Positions 11,862 to 37,488 of a stretch of 64,000 bases of DNA are shown here, in pieces. Position numbers and translations under genes: made by a program. Within the stretch, counting starts at the first letter, position 1. Each line of letters begins with the position of its first letter. Location: assembly GCF_032062135.1 (NCBI RefSeq), contig NC_092862.1, positions 48,271,015-48,335,014 on the forward strand. The letters are read 5' to 3'. A model generated the notes under the pieces. The model saw nothing but the letters and a program-made list of their open reading frames with translations, did no database searches and had not been told where the DNA came from. This DNA is from Pyxicephalus adspersus. Its lineage: Eukaryota; Chordata; Amphibia; Anura; Pyxicephalidae.

Positions 11862-12359
11862 GTAATTTACTTCTTCTCAACAAAACAGCCCTCAATACAA
11901 TCTGCACCTAAAGAAGACTCAAAACGTTATAAACACAATACCTTGAAAAGAGAGGGGATCAAAATTGAACTTTGTGGTCCCAAACATAAGCAGCGAGTTG
12001 GAATTCTGCTGTCCTGGATGAGTGTAAATTACAATATCATAGGGAATGGATACCAAATTGATGGAATGATGATTACAGCCATTTATCAGAAACTATTGGT
12101 GGAAATCTGCATTTATCAGCCAGGATCTGCAATGGTGCTCACTTGGTGATGACGCGTTAGTGTCTGCAGCACAAACTTTGAACTTAACATTATTGAGCCT
12201 TTTTAGAATCTCAAAAATAGTTCACTCCAGACAACAAAAGAGAGAGCCTCATTCACAACACCCACAAAAGACATTAGGAACTACCTTTTTAAAATGAGAA
12301 ATTTGTTTTTTCCTTTATTTCCTATGCATATGTTCTTCTATTATAGCCAAAACTGTAGT
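11862..12359. other. Intergenic, unassigned
   Basis: An open frame reaches 12149 but shows no recognisable domain and begins inside the preceding transposon. A decayed pseudogene is possible but unsupported. Confidence 0.35.
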
Positions 12360-13110
12360 TATCTAATCTCAATCACATTAAAATAAAATAATTCCCTTTG
12401 TCAGGCCCCACTCTTTATCCCCATGTTGCTGTTGAATTTTGTTCTATGTTGGTCCACAAATCTAATCTAGTTCATACCTATACCGCCCCTATTCTTCCAA
12501 AGCCTTCCCATCCCCATTTATCCACACTTTTTTTTTTCTATTTGTGTTTATAGTTTATTTTATAGACTATTGTTTACAACACTGCTGATCTAAGGGTAGG
12601 TACACACGTGCAATAATTGTCGTTAGAAAATGAACAATTAACGACCGATCAACGATTATGCACGAATATTTTGAACGTTCATATTGTACACAATTCTGTA
12701 CATGCTGAAACGATACAATGGTTCAAATATAATTCACCAATAATGTACACATGCTAGATACAATCGTTTGAATGATACAGGAAGTGGCATGTTAAGGAGA
12801 AAGTCTACAGAGCAAACCACGATCACTGAACGACTATAAACACAATAGATAGCGAACGATCGTCTCCCAATCAGATCCTCCGGGACGGTTGTTCGTTTCC
12901 AGCGACATTTCCCGTTCGCCGACGTCGTTGACCAGTTGTTGTGCACTTTTTTTGTTAACGGTTATTGCCCAATCGGTGGCTAATCGTTTCCAACGATAAT
13001 TATTGCACGTGTGTAGGTAGCCTAAGTTATTCATGCATTTTATTTTTCAACACTGCCGTTATTGTTTACCATTGTTTAACAATAAATGAAAAAATGTTAA
13101 AAAAATAAAT
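12360..13110 (+). mobile_element. L1-like LINE 3' UTR, split by a family B insertion
   Basis: The T/C-rich segment 12360-12590 and the segment 13026-13110 read as one 3' UTR once the intervening family B element is removed. The right part ends AACAATAAATG followed by an A-rich tail (AAAAATAAATAAAATAAT). No ORF2 precedes it, so the copy is 5'-truncated. Confidence 0.45.
12591..13025. mobile_element. Family B element, full length, subtype 2
   Basis: Inverted ends GGTACACACGTGCAATAATT and AATTATTGCACGTGTGTA pair closely, and TAA lies at both outer edges (CTAAGGG, CCTAAG). A 3-bp TAA/TTA duplication fits the PIF/Harbinger superfamily, which is an inference. Internal sequence is rich in AACGAT-type motifs. 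It differs from the other B copies but matches 36307-36630 in reverse orientation. No protein is encoded. Confidence 0.8.
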
Positions 13111-13462
13111 AAAATAATGCTTTTGGCCTGATCATCTTTTTCCAAAAAATGAGTCTCCTCTCCAGATACATTCTGGTGATGCCTATCTCAAAGGGGCCCC
13201 ATTATACACTTGTGGTGGGAATTCCCAGCCATATTTTGACTGTGGGAGACAAATATAAAGCTATTTATTACACTAATAGATTCCCATGTCCCCAACGGTG
13301 GCCTCATTATCCATGATTCTGGGCCCAGATAAGTCTGCCAAAAAGAGTGTGCTATGCCACTTCCTTACAGCTGCTAAAGCAGTCATCCCCATCTGGAGAC
13401 AGACGACTGCCCCCTCCATGAAGCAGGGGTTAACAGAGGAGATGCAAAGCCACCAAAGCTGA
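13111..13462 (+). pseudogene. Fragment of L1-like ORF2 C-terminus
   Basis: Frames with stops translate to H-L-W-W-E-F-P-A-I-F near 13210 and then, in another frame from 13292, to an open tail containing SMILGPDKSAKKSVLCHFL, TAAKAVIP and WRQTTAPS before a stop at 13460-13462. The H.WW.CP motif and the LL.AA...I...W...T.P. tail are typical of the extreme C-terminus of L1/Tx1-type reverse transcriptase proteins. At least one stop and one frameshift break it. It lies downstream of, not upstream of, the 3' UTR at 12360-13110, so it belongs to a separate insertion. Confidence 0.7.
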
Positions 13463-13691
13463 AAACAATCCGGTTTTAGTAGTTAGGCCTATCCTATTGT
13501 TTAAGAAGAAAGCCGTCAAAGAGTATCTCTTAGGATGCAGTACACAGTTACTGATTTTCATTATATTATATTATATTTGTACCTGATCTATGTGGAGTTT
13601 TGGTTCTTTTTAGGCATGAGTGCCCATTTTTTCTCATTCTCTTCTGTTGCATAGATTTAAAGAACAAGAGAGTTCCCCGTAGTTTTCTGTT

Positions 13692-13764
13692 TCCTGGATC
13701 ACCCAGGTTTACCCATTTTAATGTATCTTCTCCGTGCTTGGAATACTTTGATAAATCAAGCCCA
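13692..13764 (+). repeat. Family A fold-back element, right half only
   Basis: CTGGATCACCCAGGTTTACC, then CTTCTCCGTGCTTGG and GATAAATCAAGCCC, match the right arm. The left arm is absent. Confidence 0.65.
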
Positions 13765-14085
13765 TTCCATGGAAACCCTGCTAAGCCAAGTTGTAGAAGA
13801 GAGGAAGTGGAAGATGTATAGAGAAGAACAGAAGTGAAAGGCCCATCAGCATTTCTCTGCTGCTTAGACAGGTAATGTTATTAGCAAACAGTTAAAGCTG
13901 TACAGTTCATGGGGGAATTAAAATTCACCTTTCTATTCAGCAACTTTCGCAGCAGTTCCCAGTATATAGCAGATGCCCTCAAGCTAGCAAATCAGTCCCC
14001 CCCCCCCCCCCCAGGTATAGGATAAGTGGAAAAGGTGTTTTAGAGATGGTGGACCACAATCCTTACTTAAGGCTGGTCTCCAACA
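13765..14085. other. Intergenic; 16-C run
   Basis: A pure C run occupies 13997-14012. Such a run is prone to slippage and assembly error. Nothing else is recognised. Confidence 0.5.
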
Positions 14086-14262
14086 TTGAGCCTGATTTAT
14101 TGAAGCTGGAGACTGGAGAAAATAGACTATTATGGGTGCACCTGAGTGATCCAGCAAATCTGCAATGGGTTTCATAAAAATAATTTTTTATTAGTTGGCA
14201 AAAATTTTCAATCCTGGACCAGATCCATTTCAGGTTTGTTGGATCACCCAGCTTCTTACATG
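14086..14262. repeat. Family A fold-back element, right end missing
   Basis: It begins GAGCCTGATTTATTGAAGCT and continues through TGAGTGATCCAGCAAATCTG to CAGGTTTGTTGGATCACCCA, where it breaks off into unrelated sequence. Confidence 0.75.
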
Positions 14263-14711
14263 ATAGTCACAGTTACATGATAGTCAGTTTCAGCCACAAG
14301 CTAAAACTGAGCTTTCACTTCTTTTGCTGGGGGTTCAGACTGAAAAGAACTGAGCAGAGCATTTTCATGATCTAAGACAGTGATTGGTCAATAAAATATA
14401 AGAATGATCTAATAAATTGACTACCTAGTTACCTAGTTATACCCCAAAATAGCAGGGAAAAGAATATCGCTTTATACTTTCTTTTACCACAGTCACTGGC
14501 AGCACTCATTGGGTGGATTGATGCTGGAGAGATGGCACAGCTGGAGCATTGCCAGCTATCATTTTCTGGTGCCCAGTGACAGGAGATCAGCTGGCCAGAG
14601 CTCCTATCAATGTATTCATCCAATCCAGTAAAGGGAAATTCTGGGAACCCCTCCCATAGTGCAATCCCACAACTGCAGACCTCTTCTATAGAAAACAACC
14701 ATTACATAGTA
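14263..14711. other. Unassigned sequence upstream of the promoter minisatellite
   Basis: A short direct repeat (TTACATGATAGTCA) occurs at about 14257-14284. No gene is visible. Confidence 0.4.
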
Positions 14712-15350
14712 TTTAATCATGTGTGTGCAGTGTGTAGATCTCCAGTGGTTGCAGTTAGTGATATGTGTGCAGTGTGTAGATCTCCCCTGGTTGCAGTCAT
14801 GAGTGTGCAGTGTGTAGATCTCCAGTGGTTGCAGTTAGGGATGTGTATGCAGTTTCTCTCCTGCTTGCAGTGATCTACGTGCAGTGTGCATTGTCTCTCC
14901 TGGTTGCAGTGTGCAGATCTCCAGTGGTTGCAGTGAGTGATGTGTGTGCAGTGTCTCCCCTGCTTGCAGTGACATGTGTGCAGTGTGTACAGTGATGTGT
15001 GTGCAGTGTACAGTGTGCAATGTACAGTGATGTGTGTGTAGTGTGTAGATATCCAGTGGTTGCAGTGAGTGATGTGTGTGCAGTGTGTAGATATCCAGTG
15101 GTTGCAGTAAGTGATGTGTGTGCAGTGTCTCCCCTGCCTGCAGTGATGTGTGTGCAGTGTTTCCCCTGGTTGCAGTGATGTGTGTGGAGTGATGTGTGTG
15201 CAGTGTCTCCCCTGGTTGCAGTGATGTATGTGCAGTGATGTGTGTGCAGTGTTTCCCCTGGTTGCAGTGATGTGTGTGCAGTGTGCAGTGATGTGTGTGC
15301 AGTGTGCAGTGATGTGTGTGCAGTGTCTCCCCTGCTTGCAGTGTCTCCCT
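14712..15350 (+). repeat. Complex minisatellite next to the RAB12 promoter
   Basis: Two short motifs alternate irregularly: GATGTGTGTGCAGTG and TCTCCCCTGGTTGCAG, the latter also as AGATCTCCAGTGGTTGCAG. Higher-order units of roughly 40-60 bp can be seen. The array ends about 190 bp before the RAB12 start codon. All three reverse-strand frames stay open through it because the units lack stops; this gives spurious histidine/threonine-rich translations and is not evidence for a gene. Confidence 0.85.
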
Positions 15351-15542
15351 CGGTCTTCCCATCCATAGAGGGAGCCCCCCTCCTCCTCGCACAGCTCGGG
15401 CACATCCCGTTTCCTCTATCTGACTTCCGTGCTCGGAGGACGGCTCTGGCCTTGTGATTGCCGCTGTCACTATAGTGCGGCGGTGCTCATACCGGCCGCC
15501 GGTGATCGCAGTGACGGAGGAGCGTACACGGACGGATGTGTC
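15351..15542 (+). promoter_or_regulatory. RAB12: RAB12 promoter and 5' UTR, CpG-rich
   Basis: Composition switches sharply to GC- and CpG-rich from about 15390 and stays so through exon 1, as at a vertebrate CpG-island promoter. No TATA box is seen. GTGACGGAG at about 15511 is a weak CRE-like half site. An in-frame TAG at 15366-15368 bounds the reading frame upstream. The transcription start cannot be placed from sequence. Confidence 0.6.
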
Positions 15543-30098
<14,556 letters not shown>

Positions 30099-31265
30099 TT
30101 TTCTTCTGTGCCCCGACAGTGGCACAGTGACACTCGGCCCCTGTGCTCTGTCATACAATCATTTGGAAGGCCCCATTTTGCACTTCTGACTAAGTAAACT
30201 ATGTAAATATGTAAGCAGGAAAATTGAGGATAGGTCTACCTTTGGACATTGTGGGGTTTTTTTTCATTACAGTCAGGAGTTTGCACAATAATGTCAATGG
30301 CCTCTGGAGTAAAGGGATCGACCCATTGTAAGCGCTGTACTGCAGTGGTTCCTGCAAAGCACTTTATTTCAGGCTCCACTAGTTGTGAAGTATTTAGTAG
30401 TGAAATAATGGCCTTTTCAATGGCCCCGATGTCTAATCAGGCTGCCAGCTACCAAACCTTTTTCTTCTATTATTTTTATCTAGACATATATATGTGGTGC
30501 TTTGCAAAATGTATTATCACTCCAAAATATTTAAGTATTTAAGGTCTCCAAAAAATGCTTCCTTATACAGTATTATATTTAGTTTTATTATACAGTTCAA
30601 CTTCCATTTCTAATCTGTAGCATTGTAGAATTACTGGATCTGCCACGAGTATTAATGTTTGTTCCAGTAGTTTATTTTATTTTAAGTATTTATTAACGTC
30701 AAAATAGTTTGAAGGATCTATTTGTGTTCCACTATTTTGCATTGCAAAGTGATTTTCACTTTGAGCTGTCAAAGTTTCCCCCATTTTTTTTTTTTTATCC
30801 CCCTGGCATAGGACCTTCTGTGTGGTAATAAGGCTAACTGATGAAGCATAAAGTGTATGTGGTTTATGAACTTTGTAGAGGGCTCACTGCACACACCACA
30901 TAATGGGCTTAGGTGGAAGTATTGACTGCCAAAAGAGTGCTTTTCCACTTAGAAATGGCTCACAACAGGACTGAAATGTATTTTTTCTATTCACTTACTA
31001 ATCTGCATATGACCTCGCCAATTTTTTAAGAGTTTGTTTTTTTTTTTTTTCAGTGAAAGGCATAACATAACACCTAAATGGCACACTATCTTCTAATCAT
31101 GGTGGTTTTGTGAAGTTTGTATTTGATATCTTTCTATTTCAATGCACTGTATAAAACAATATGGGGAAACGGTGGCAAAGTAATGCATTTTGGATAATGT
31201 GTCCCTGTGGAATCAAGATAGTATTTCTAACTAATGAAGTGAAATAAACTTTTTTATTTATGAAT
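30099..31265 (+). other. RAB12: RAB12 3' UTR
   Basis: AT-rich sequence from the stop to just after the first convincing poly(A) signal. T runs lie at about 30786-30796 and 31037-31050. The end is inferred from the signal plus the following T/G-rich segment. Confidence 0.65.
31243..31248 (+). terminator. RAB12 poly(A) signal AATAAA
   Basis: Canonical AATAAA in GTGAAATAAACT, followed 15-30 nt later by a T/G-rich element (TGAATGTTGGCGTTTT). A second AATAAA at 31312-31317 could serve as an alternative. Confidence 0.65.
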
Positions 31266-31600
31266 GTTGGCGTTTTATTATTCCTTGCTTTAAAACACAT
31301 CCCTGGATTATAATAAAGAATATGTTTTATTTACAACCAGAAATGTTCAGTTTTGCACTAAAATAAAAACTGGTGATTTTGCCATGAAGATCTTTGATCA
31401 GACATTTCATATTGTAGGGCAAGAATAGCCACAGTTGTTACCCCTCTCCATAGAACAGAACATTGTTATTTGTTCATTGTGCATTCATTCGTATTGCAAA
31501 TCTGCACACAGCTTAACAGTGATATACAGTATGAACAAGTTGCAAATAGAGTGAAGTTGGCTCTGCTTCATTCATCTCTCAAGCTTTTCTTTCAGTCAGT
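31266..31600. other. Intergenic, downstream of RAB12
   Basis: Contains the secondary AATAAA at 31312 and otherwise unassigned sequence. Confidence 0.5.
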
Positions 31601-31825
31601 GGGCCTGATTTATTAAAGCTCTCCAAGGCTGGAGAGCATACACTTTCATCAGTGAAGCTGGGTGATCCAGAAAATCTGAAATGGATCTGTTCCAGGATTG
31701 AAAACATTAGCTTATAAATAGCAAATGAGTTTTAGGAAATCCATTCCAGGTTTGCTGGATCACCCATTTTCACTGATGAAAGTGTTTCCTCTCCAGCCTT
31801 GAAGAGCTTTAGTAAATCAGGACCA
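31601..31825. repeat. Family A fold-back element, well conserved
   Basis: Left end GGGCCTGATTTATTAAAGCT, right end AGCTTTAGTAAATCAGGACC. Both internal arms are intact (GTGAAGCTGGGTGATCCAG and GCTGGATCACCCATTTTCAC). The whole copy could fold into a hairpin of about 100 bp with a loop near 31710. Confidence 0.9.
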
Positions 31826-32335
31826 ATGAGTCTGTCCGTTTACGTTGGTTATTTTTGTTTTACAGATTTTAGAATTGTGATCTCAAACTTTTTGTAACAG
31901 TTTTACTTTAAAACTTTCATTGACTTAGAAGGGTTATATGATTTTAATTTCTGTGGTGCAATCACATGACAATTTCACAACAATTTAAAATAGTGGTGCA
32001 CACTACAATATATTACAAATGCACATTCGAAGCAACACACAAAAACGACCACCCAAGCGTTTATTCTTCTATACATAACTCTTCCACTAGATGTCACTCG
32101 GATCCCACACAACATTTCAGATTTAGCAATCTTCACATCCTGTAATGTTTAGCAGTCTAAAACTAGGGCCTGACAGTAAAAGAGGCTTTCGATGGAGCTT
32201 AGTGAATATTACATTTAATGATTCACATATATTGCAATGCAAGTTTAAGTTGGCCATCAGGGTCACAGTGATCCCTTTTTGTCCAGTTGCTTCTCTGTGC
32301 GAAATGCAAATAATTGTTTGCTAATATAGTGTTCA
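31826..32335. other. Intergenic, nothing recognised
   Basis: No gene or repeat signal identified. Confidence 0.4.
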
Positions 32336-32470
32336 ACCCAAAAAAAAAGTTTAGGCTGGGTGGGAAGAAATTTTAGGCAGGTGACAGCCAACTCAGTAAC
32401 CACTCACAAACAGCTGGGTGGTTACTGAAAAGTGCCGGGTGGTGCATCCAGCTAAAAGGAACTGGGGAGA
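32336..32470 (+). repeat. Family C dispersed repeat
   Basis: The core GGGTGGTTACTGAAAAGTGC followed by CGGGTGGTGC and CAGCTAAAAGGAACTGGGG recurs at about 46828-46978 and 56872-56945. No terminal repeats were found. Confidence 0.65.
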
Positions 32471-35400
32471 ACAGAACGCTTTAATAGCATACATTTTTTG
32501 ATATATAGTGCCAAAGTTGGGTGGTGGAGCGAAGCTACATACTCAGGTCTGGTTACTGACCTATGATATGCAGTAGAAATGGAGCTGTTATACACACACT
32601 AAACATTATATACATACTGATATATTCATAATGTAGTGAATTGACATATTGTACATGTTTTCCATTTTAAAATTATGTGCTATTTATTTTATCTGGGATT
32701 TACCATTGAATCCTATTGCGGGTCTGATGGTCTAGATCCTATTTGCTTTCAGCTTTTTATGCTAACTTTCCTGTTTCAGTAGCACATTTCTCTAATGACA
32801 GGTTTGCTTGATGCACATATTAGCTGAACATTTGGGATCCTGCACATCCAATGGTAATTGACCAACACAAATCATGTTAGCTTGATTTCTAATTTGAACA
32901 CAATCAAAACAACTCTGCCAAGTAAATGCCTTAAACTTATTTAAATAATACTATTGTTGTAAGGCCACTACCCCATTTAACACCCCCCCCCCCCCTCCAA
33001 TTCTCTACGCTATGGAGGAATAACCTTTCCTATTTTCACAGTAGGATTCACTATTCCCCCATATGCAATGTCTTCTGTGTGAACAAACCTACCCCACAGT
33101 GCTTACTTCTTAGATCTAAAATGAACTATTGGGTAATTCTGCAGTTCACAAAAGATTAAGCTCAGACAAGCTCAAACAGAAGTTAATTTAGTTAGGGTGG
33201 GCTAGGGGTGGATAAAGTTTTGGCTTTTAGCAAAGTGTAAACAAATTTTCACTTAGCTTAATTATTATGGTACAAAATCACTTTGAAATAAATATTACAT
33301 GTGCAAGAAAACAATTTCTGCTTGGGCTTGATTGGATGGCTCAAGTCTGCGGGCTTCAACTCAGAAAACTTGTAAATGCCCATACCACCATTCAATAAAT
33401 GCATTTATGGGCATTTTACAAGCATTTAGAGTAATTTTAAAGCAAGCTTTAAAAAGCCCATCATGCATTTATGGACATTAGTAAACATTTTAGATGTTTA
33501 AAGCAGACTTTTAAATTATGAGTTATTAGAAGTGTTTTTGATTGCAAGTGCCTCCTATTGGTTTCAATGGAAGTGTTTATAACAATTTATAGGTGTTTAT
33601 AAGTGATTAAAATTTTTGAAAGGCAGCAAGAAGCATTCTTTTTAATTCTCAAAAATGTGGTGCCCACCAAGTTCTGCTGTGGACTGGTCCATTGGAATAA
33701 TTATGAATTGCAAACATGGTGTTTAAATGCTGGACCAACAATAAATCGTAACAACTAAATACATGTAATACCTGAATTGGCAACATCATGGATAATTCAG
33801 GTATGTTTAAAACCTCAGGAGTTTACTTCACATCAAACCATGCTTCCAACCATTCCTGTTTCCCATTCCCAATGCTACCGGATTGGAGCAGTTGCAGTGG
33901 TTTCTGGCCAGTTCTTAGACACAATTTGTATTGTGTGGCCAGCCAGTGTGGCCGATGAATGTGGCTGCTGCTGGAGGACTAGAGATGGCCCATAATCATT
34001 TTCGGTGCTGTGAACTGCAATTGCACTCCACAGGGTGATTGACCCTGCTCGCAGGCTTTTTAAAGTTGAATTACGGGTGTCCAGGATTGGCTAAATTACC
34101 TTTATTTAATTTTTAGCATAATCATTTTATAAAATCCCCCTGAATCAAGTATAATATACTGTGACGCAGAAAGACTAATACCTATCTGTATCTTCTGGGA
34201 CAGCCAACTGATGATTACTGTGCACGTAAAAAAAAATTCAATAATAAACAGAAACCAAAATGTCCCATGACTGTAATGTGCTTGGTGGGAAATGTAGCAA
34301 AGTTGAAATTGTATTACTGCAGGAGATAACATTTGTTCTTGTTCTTAAGGCCTGTGAGTAATCTTGTTGCTGGCAGCTTTGCACACAAGGGAGATTGACA
34401 ATACAGCAGCTGCTGTATACCATTGGGTCAAGTCTGCAAGCTTCTCCCTGCCTTTATTTCTAGTCATCCTGGCTCCATGCCACACAATAGATAAATGAGG
34501 TCACTCTGGCAACTTGACACAATAATGAGGTTTTAAAATGCCTCCAATTGCATGGCGTATTCTGGAAACTGAAATGACTTCAAACTTTAAAATATCCAGT
34601 GCTTTGGGATTTCATCTTCTCAGATAAAGTTATATGGTTGAATAAAATAGAATAAACCCTGTTAAAGTGGATCTAAAAAATCCCCACCCTTCTTTATATG
34701 ACAGATATAACTATTACAACATTGATTCATTTTGAAACATAGCTTAAAGTAATTAAAATTTATTAAATTGTTCAAAACCATATGGGTTGGATACAGGGCC
34801 ACAGGCAAATATTTAACCTTTTTATGATACGTTAATCCTTGTATGCAGTTTTGTCTAGTAGTTTTACCAAATGTATGTAAACTGTCTGCACTTTAATGCT
34901 TTGCCATCTAATATCATATGCTAGTGTTAAGCTCATTTCAAAGTTTAGTCTATGTGATGGCATGAGTAATAAATATAGATTTTTTTATAACAAAGAGCAA
35001 GAATCTTAAAACCCTGTACACGTTATTTAACTCATAGGTTTACTTATTACTTACTTAATATATCCATGGAAATCCATTGAGTATTCTAATATGAACTTTT
35101 ATTATTAAGGGATGTGAAAGCCACAGACCTCTATCACAATTTGCAAAGTGGGCATTGTATGTAAAGTAAAATATATACAAATTAACAGAAGAACTGCAAA
35201 AGGTATTGCTGCCTCTGTTCTTATGCCAGAAGAGCTGTCCTAAAGAGACTTTGTCTTTCGACCAAAAACAGAAAAATTATTTAGGATATAAAATGCAGGC
35301 ACCTAGAGTTACATATATGTTTAAAAAGCATGCAAATACAGTCAAATGTTGGACCATTCTAACAAGCAAAACTATGACACTTTCCATTGGCCCATCACTA

Positions 35401-35533
35401 TAATCACTTACTAGAAATTGTAGGAGGCAAGAAATGGCAAACAGTTGTAACTTCGGAGGGAAGGACATTTTGTGAGCAATGTGAAGATGTCTTTTATGTG
35501 CAGAGTCTTGTACCTAAACCATACCAGATAAAT
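32471..35533. other. Intergenic; C run and possible dispersed repeats
   Basis: A C run of about 14 lies at 32982-32995. 33300-33700 has internally repeated motifs (GCATTTATGGRCATT and AAAGCARRCTTTTAAA) that suggest an unassigned fold-back repeat. GTTAAAGTGGATCTAAAAA at about 34661 resembles one end of family E. No gene is supported. Confidence 0.45.
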
Positions 35534-35746
35534 CAGTGTTTCTTCCATAGAACCCTAGGTTGCATCCAGTGGTCAGTTTAAATGATACCAATTATTTTTT
35601 TGACTATCTGTAAGGCGGACATTCTTCCCACTGGCCAACAATTTAAGAGGAATTCTTTTCATCACAACACTAATGTACTGTGAGTTGTAACTATAGCAGG
35701 GGTTCCCTAAAAGGTTCACTCATGTTAAAAAGGTTGGGAAACACAG
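35534..35746. mobile_element. hAT-like short element, degraded
   Basis: Left end CAGTGTTTCTTCCATAGAAC, right end AAAAGGTTGGGAAACACAG, which are imperfect inverted complements. Ends of the CAGTGTTTC type are typical of vertebrate hAT elements. The 8-bp flanks do not match, so the duplication has decayed or the ends are misplaced. Confidence 0.5.
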
Positions 35747-36306
35747 TTTTATATATGGTGATTTTACTAGCCACTCCTACCGAAATCACTTTCCACAATA
35801 CTAAATAGCATCTCTTTATAAAACACCTTTTTATCTGGAGCAGGTGCAGTCCCACAGGTGCAGTCATGAGCAACATATCCTAAAAATACTGTAGGCATGA
35901 GCAGAGACCTCTTATATATCTCCTAATTATACTTGTGGCAGTACTGAATCTTCTGAAGATTGCACCGTACCCACAGGAGCTTTGATGGCTATCCAAGGGA
36001 CTCTTTTTTTCCACTTTTTGGCAAAGCCTCCTAAAGCAGGTGCAGTCTCCAGAGTGGATTTTATTTTCCTTCAGCTGCCATACCGACTCTTTCCTTTACA
36101 GCATTGCAAAATACAAGATAGTTTAATGTTTTACAATGACACTAATCATATTAATTTATTGCTCTGGTATTACCAAGGCTGAATGCAATCTGAGCTACCT
36201 GAGCACATAATAAATGCCAAGGTATTTATAAGGAAGTATGTTCTGTATGACAGACCCCTTTATATATATATATAACAGCTAAAGACTGCCGAGGGAAAGC
36301 TTAGCT
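35747..36306. other. Intergenic, nothing recognised
   Basis: Short TA run near 36262. No gene visible. Confidence 0.4.
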
Positions 36307-36630
36307 TTCAAAGCTGCGTACAAACGTTGGAAATGAACGACAAACGACCGATTGGCCAAAAATCGTTCTAAATAAAAGTGACCAATGAAGCCAATGAACG
36401 AGAATTGTCGTTGGAAATGAATGACCGGCATGGTGGATCTGATTGGCCGACAATTGTTCACTATCTGTCGTGTGTACAGTCGTTCAGTGATCGTGCATGT
36501 TTCTGCAATACACTTTCTCCTTTACATGGCACTCCCTACATCTTTCAAACGATTGTATCTAGCGTGTGTACACTATTAGTGGATTATATTTGAACAATCC
36601 TATCGTTACTTGCTATATTCATTCAAAATT
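36307..36630 (-). mobile_element. Family B element subtype 2, truncated
   Basis: Reverse-complemented, 36548-36612 matches about 12712-12771 (CGATACAATGGTTCAAATAT and GCTAGATACAATCG). The other end begins AAGCTGCGTACAAACGTTGG. The right terminal repeat is missing or scrambled. Confidence 0.65.
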
Positions 36631-36971
36631 CCACTATAATATTGGTAAAAACTTTTATTAAGTACAATATTTTATAACAATAACAGTTTTAGTACACAAA
36701 AATACTAAACAGTGTGGTATCTCCTACAAGGACACCAAAAAAGATGTTCCTACTGTTGATGGGTTTTGCGGAATCTGAGTTGGCTTCCTTAGGTTCCAAA
36801 GGTTTTTAATTATTTTACCGTAGAATTTTGAATGATTAGCCTTAAAAGTCCCATTTTTGGGTTTTCCATTTTTGTTGTTCCTACCTTTTACAAAAATGTT
36901 TTGCTTGTAGCTGGAGTTGTTTTTTCCTACTCCAGAACACTTGATCTTCACCCTGACAAGAGGAATGATTC
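36631..36971. other. Intergenic, unassigned
   Basis: AT-rich, no gene. A reverse-strand open frame of 138 codons spans this and the next element and has no domain. Confidence 0.4.
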
Positions 36972-37486
36972 TAAAGCTATGTACACACGTCCAATGGTTC
37001 TCGGCCAATAATCGGCTCAGGGCTGATATCGGATGAGAATCCGGCTTGTGTACAGCGCCCGTCGTCCATTGTCCAAACGACCGTCCTGACAGATCCACGG
37101 ACAATGGACCCCCCCTCCTATTGTGTGTAAATTCCCCCACCTACTAGATTGTAAGCTCTTCGGGGTAGGGACCTCTCCTCCTGTATCACTGTCTGTATTA
37201 GTCTGTCACTTGCAACCCCTAGTTAATGTACAGCGATGTGTAATATGTTGGTGCTAAATAAATCCTGTTTATTAATAATAATAATAATATTAATAATAAT
37301 AATAACAATGAACGAAGAACGATCCTAATGCAAGGGAAGAGGGAGAGCGCGCAGCGGGGTGCCACTCCGACGTTCTCCCTCTCCCCTCTCCATAGAGCAG
37401 AACGTGCTGTATGGTCAGCTGTATGTTCATGCATCGTGCAAAGATCCTTTCCAACGACTATAATTGCACGTGTGTATGCGGCTTAA
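36972..37486 (+). mobile_element. Family B element interrupted by a LINE insertion
   Basis: Left end TAAAGCTATGTACACACGTC and right end GCACGTGTGTATGCGGCTTA. Between them lie ATCGGATGAGAATCCGGC and the CTCTCCATAGAGCAGAACG landmark, reversed relative to the intron copies. A LINE tail fills 37107-37304. Confidence 0.8.
37107..37304 (+). mobile_element. LINE 3' end inserted in the family B element
   Basis: The segment CTAGATTGTAAGCTCTTCGG through GTAATATGTTGGTGCTAAAT and an (AAT)n tail equals the 3' end of the L2/CR1-like LINE at 7546-8210. It is flanked by a 6-bp direct repeat, ACAATG, at 37101-37106 and 37305-37310, best read as the target site duplication. 5' truncation to about 200 bp is usual for LINEs. 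Confidence 0.85.
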
Positions 37487-37488
37487 GT

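Noticed and set aside
11835..12149. Possible processed pseudogene with a 104-codon frame
   Set aside because: The frame starts in the end of a DNA transposon and shows no similarity that I recognise; left as unassigned.
36724..37140. 138-codon reverse-strand open frame upstream of MTCL1
   Set aside because: It crosses the junction of unrelated sequence and a family B transposon and ends in the LINE insertion, so it cannot be an inherited coding unit.
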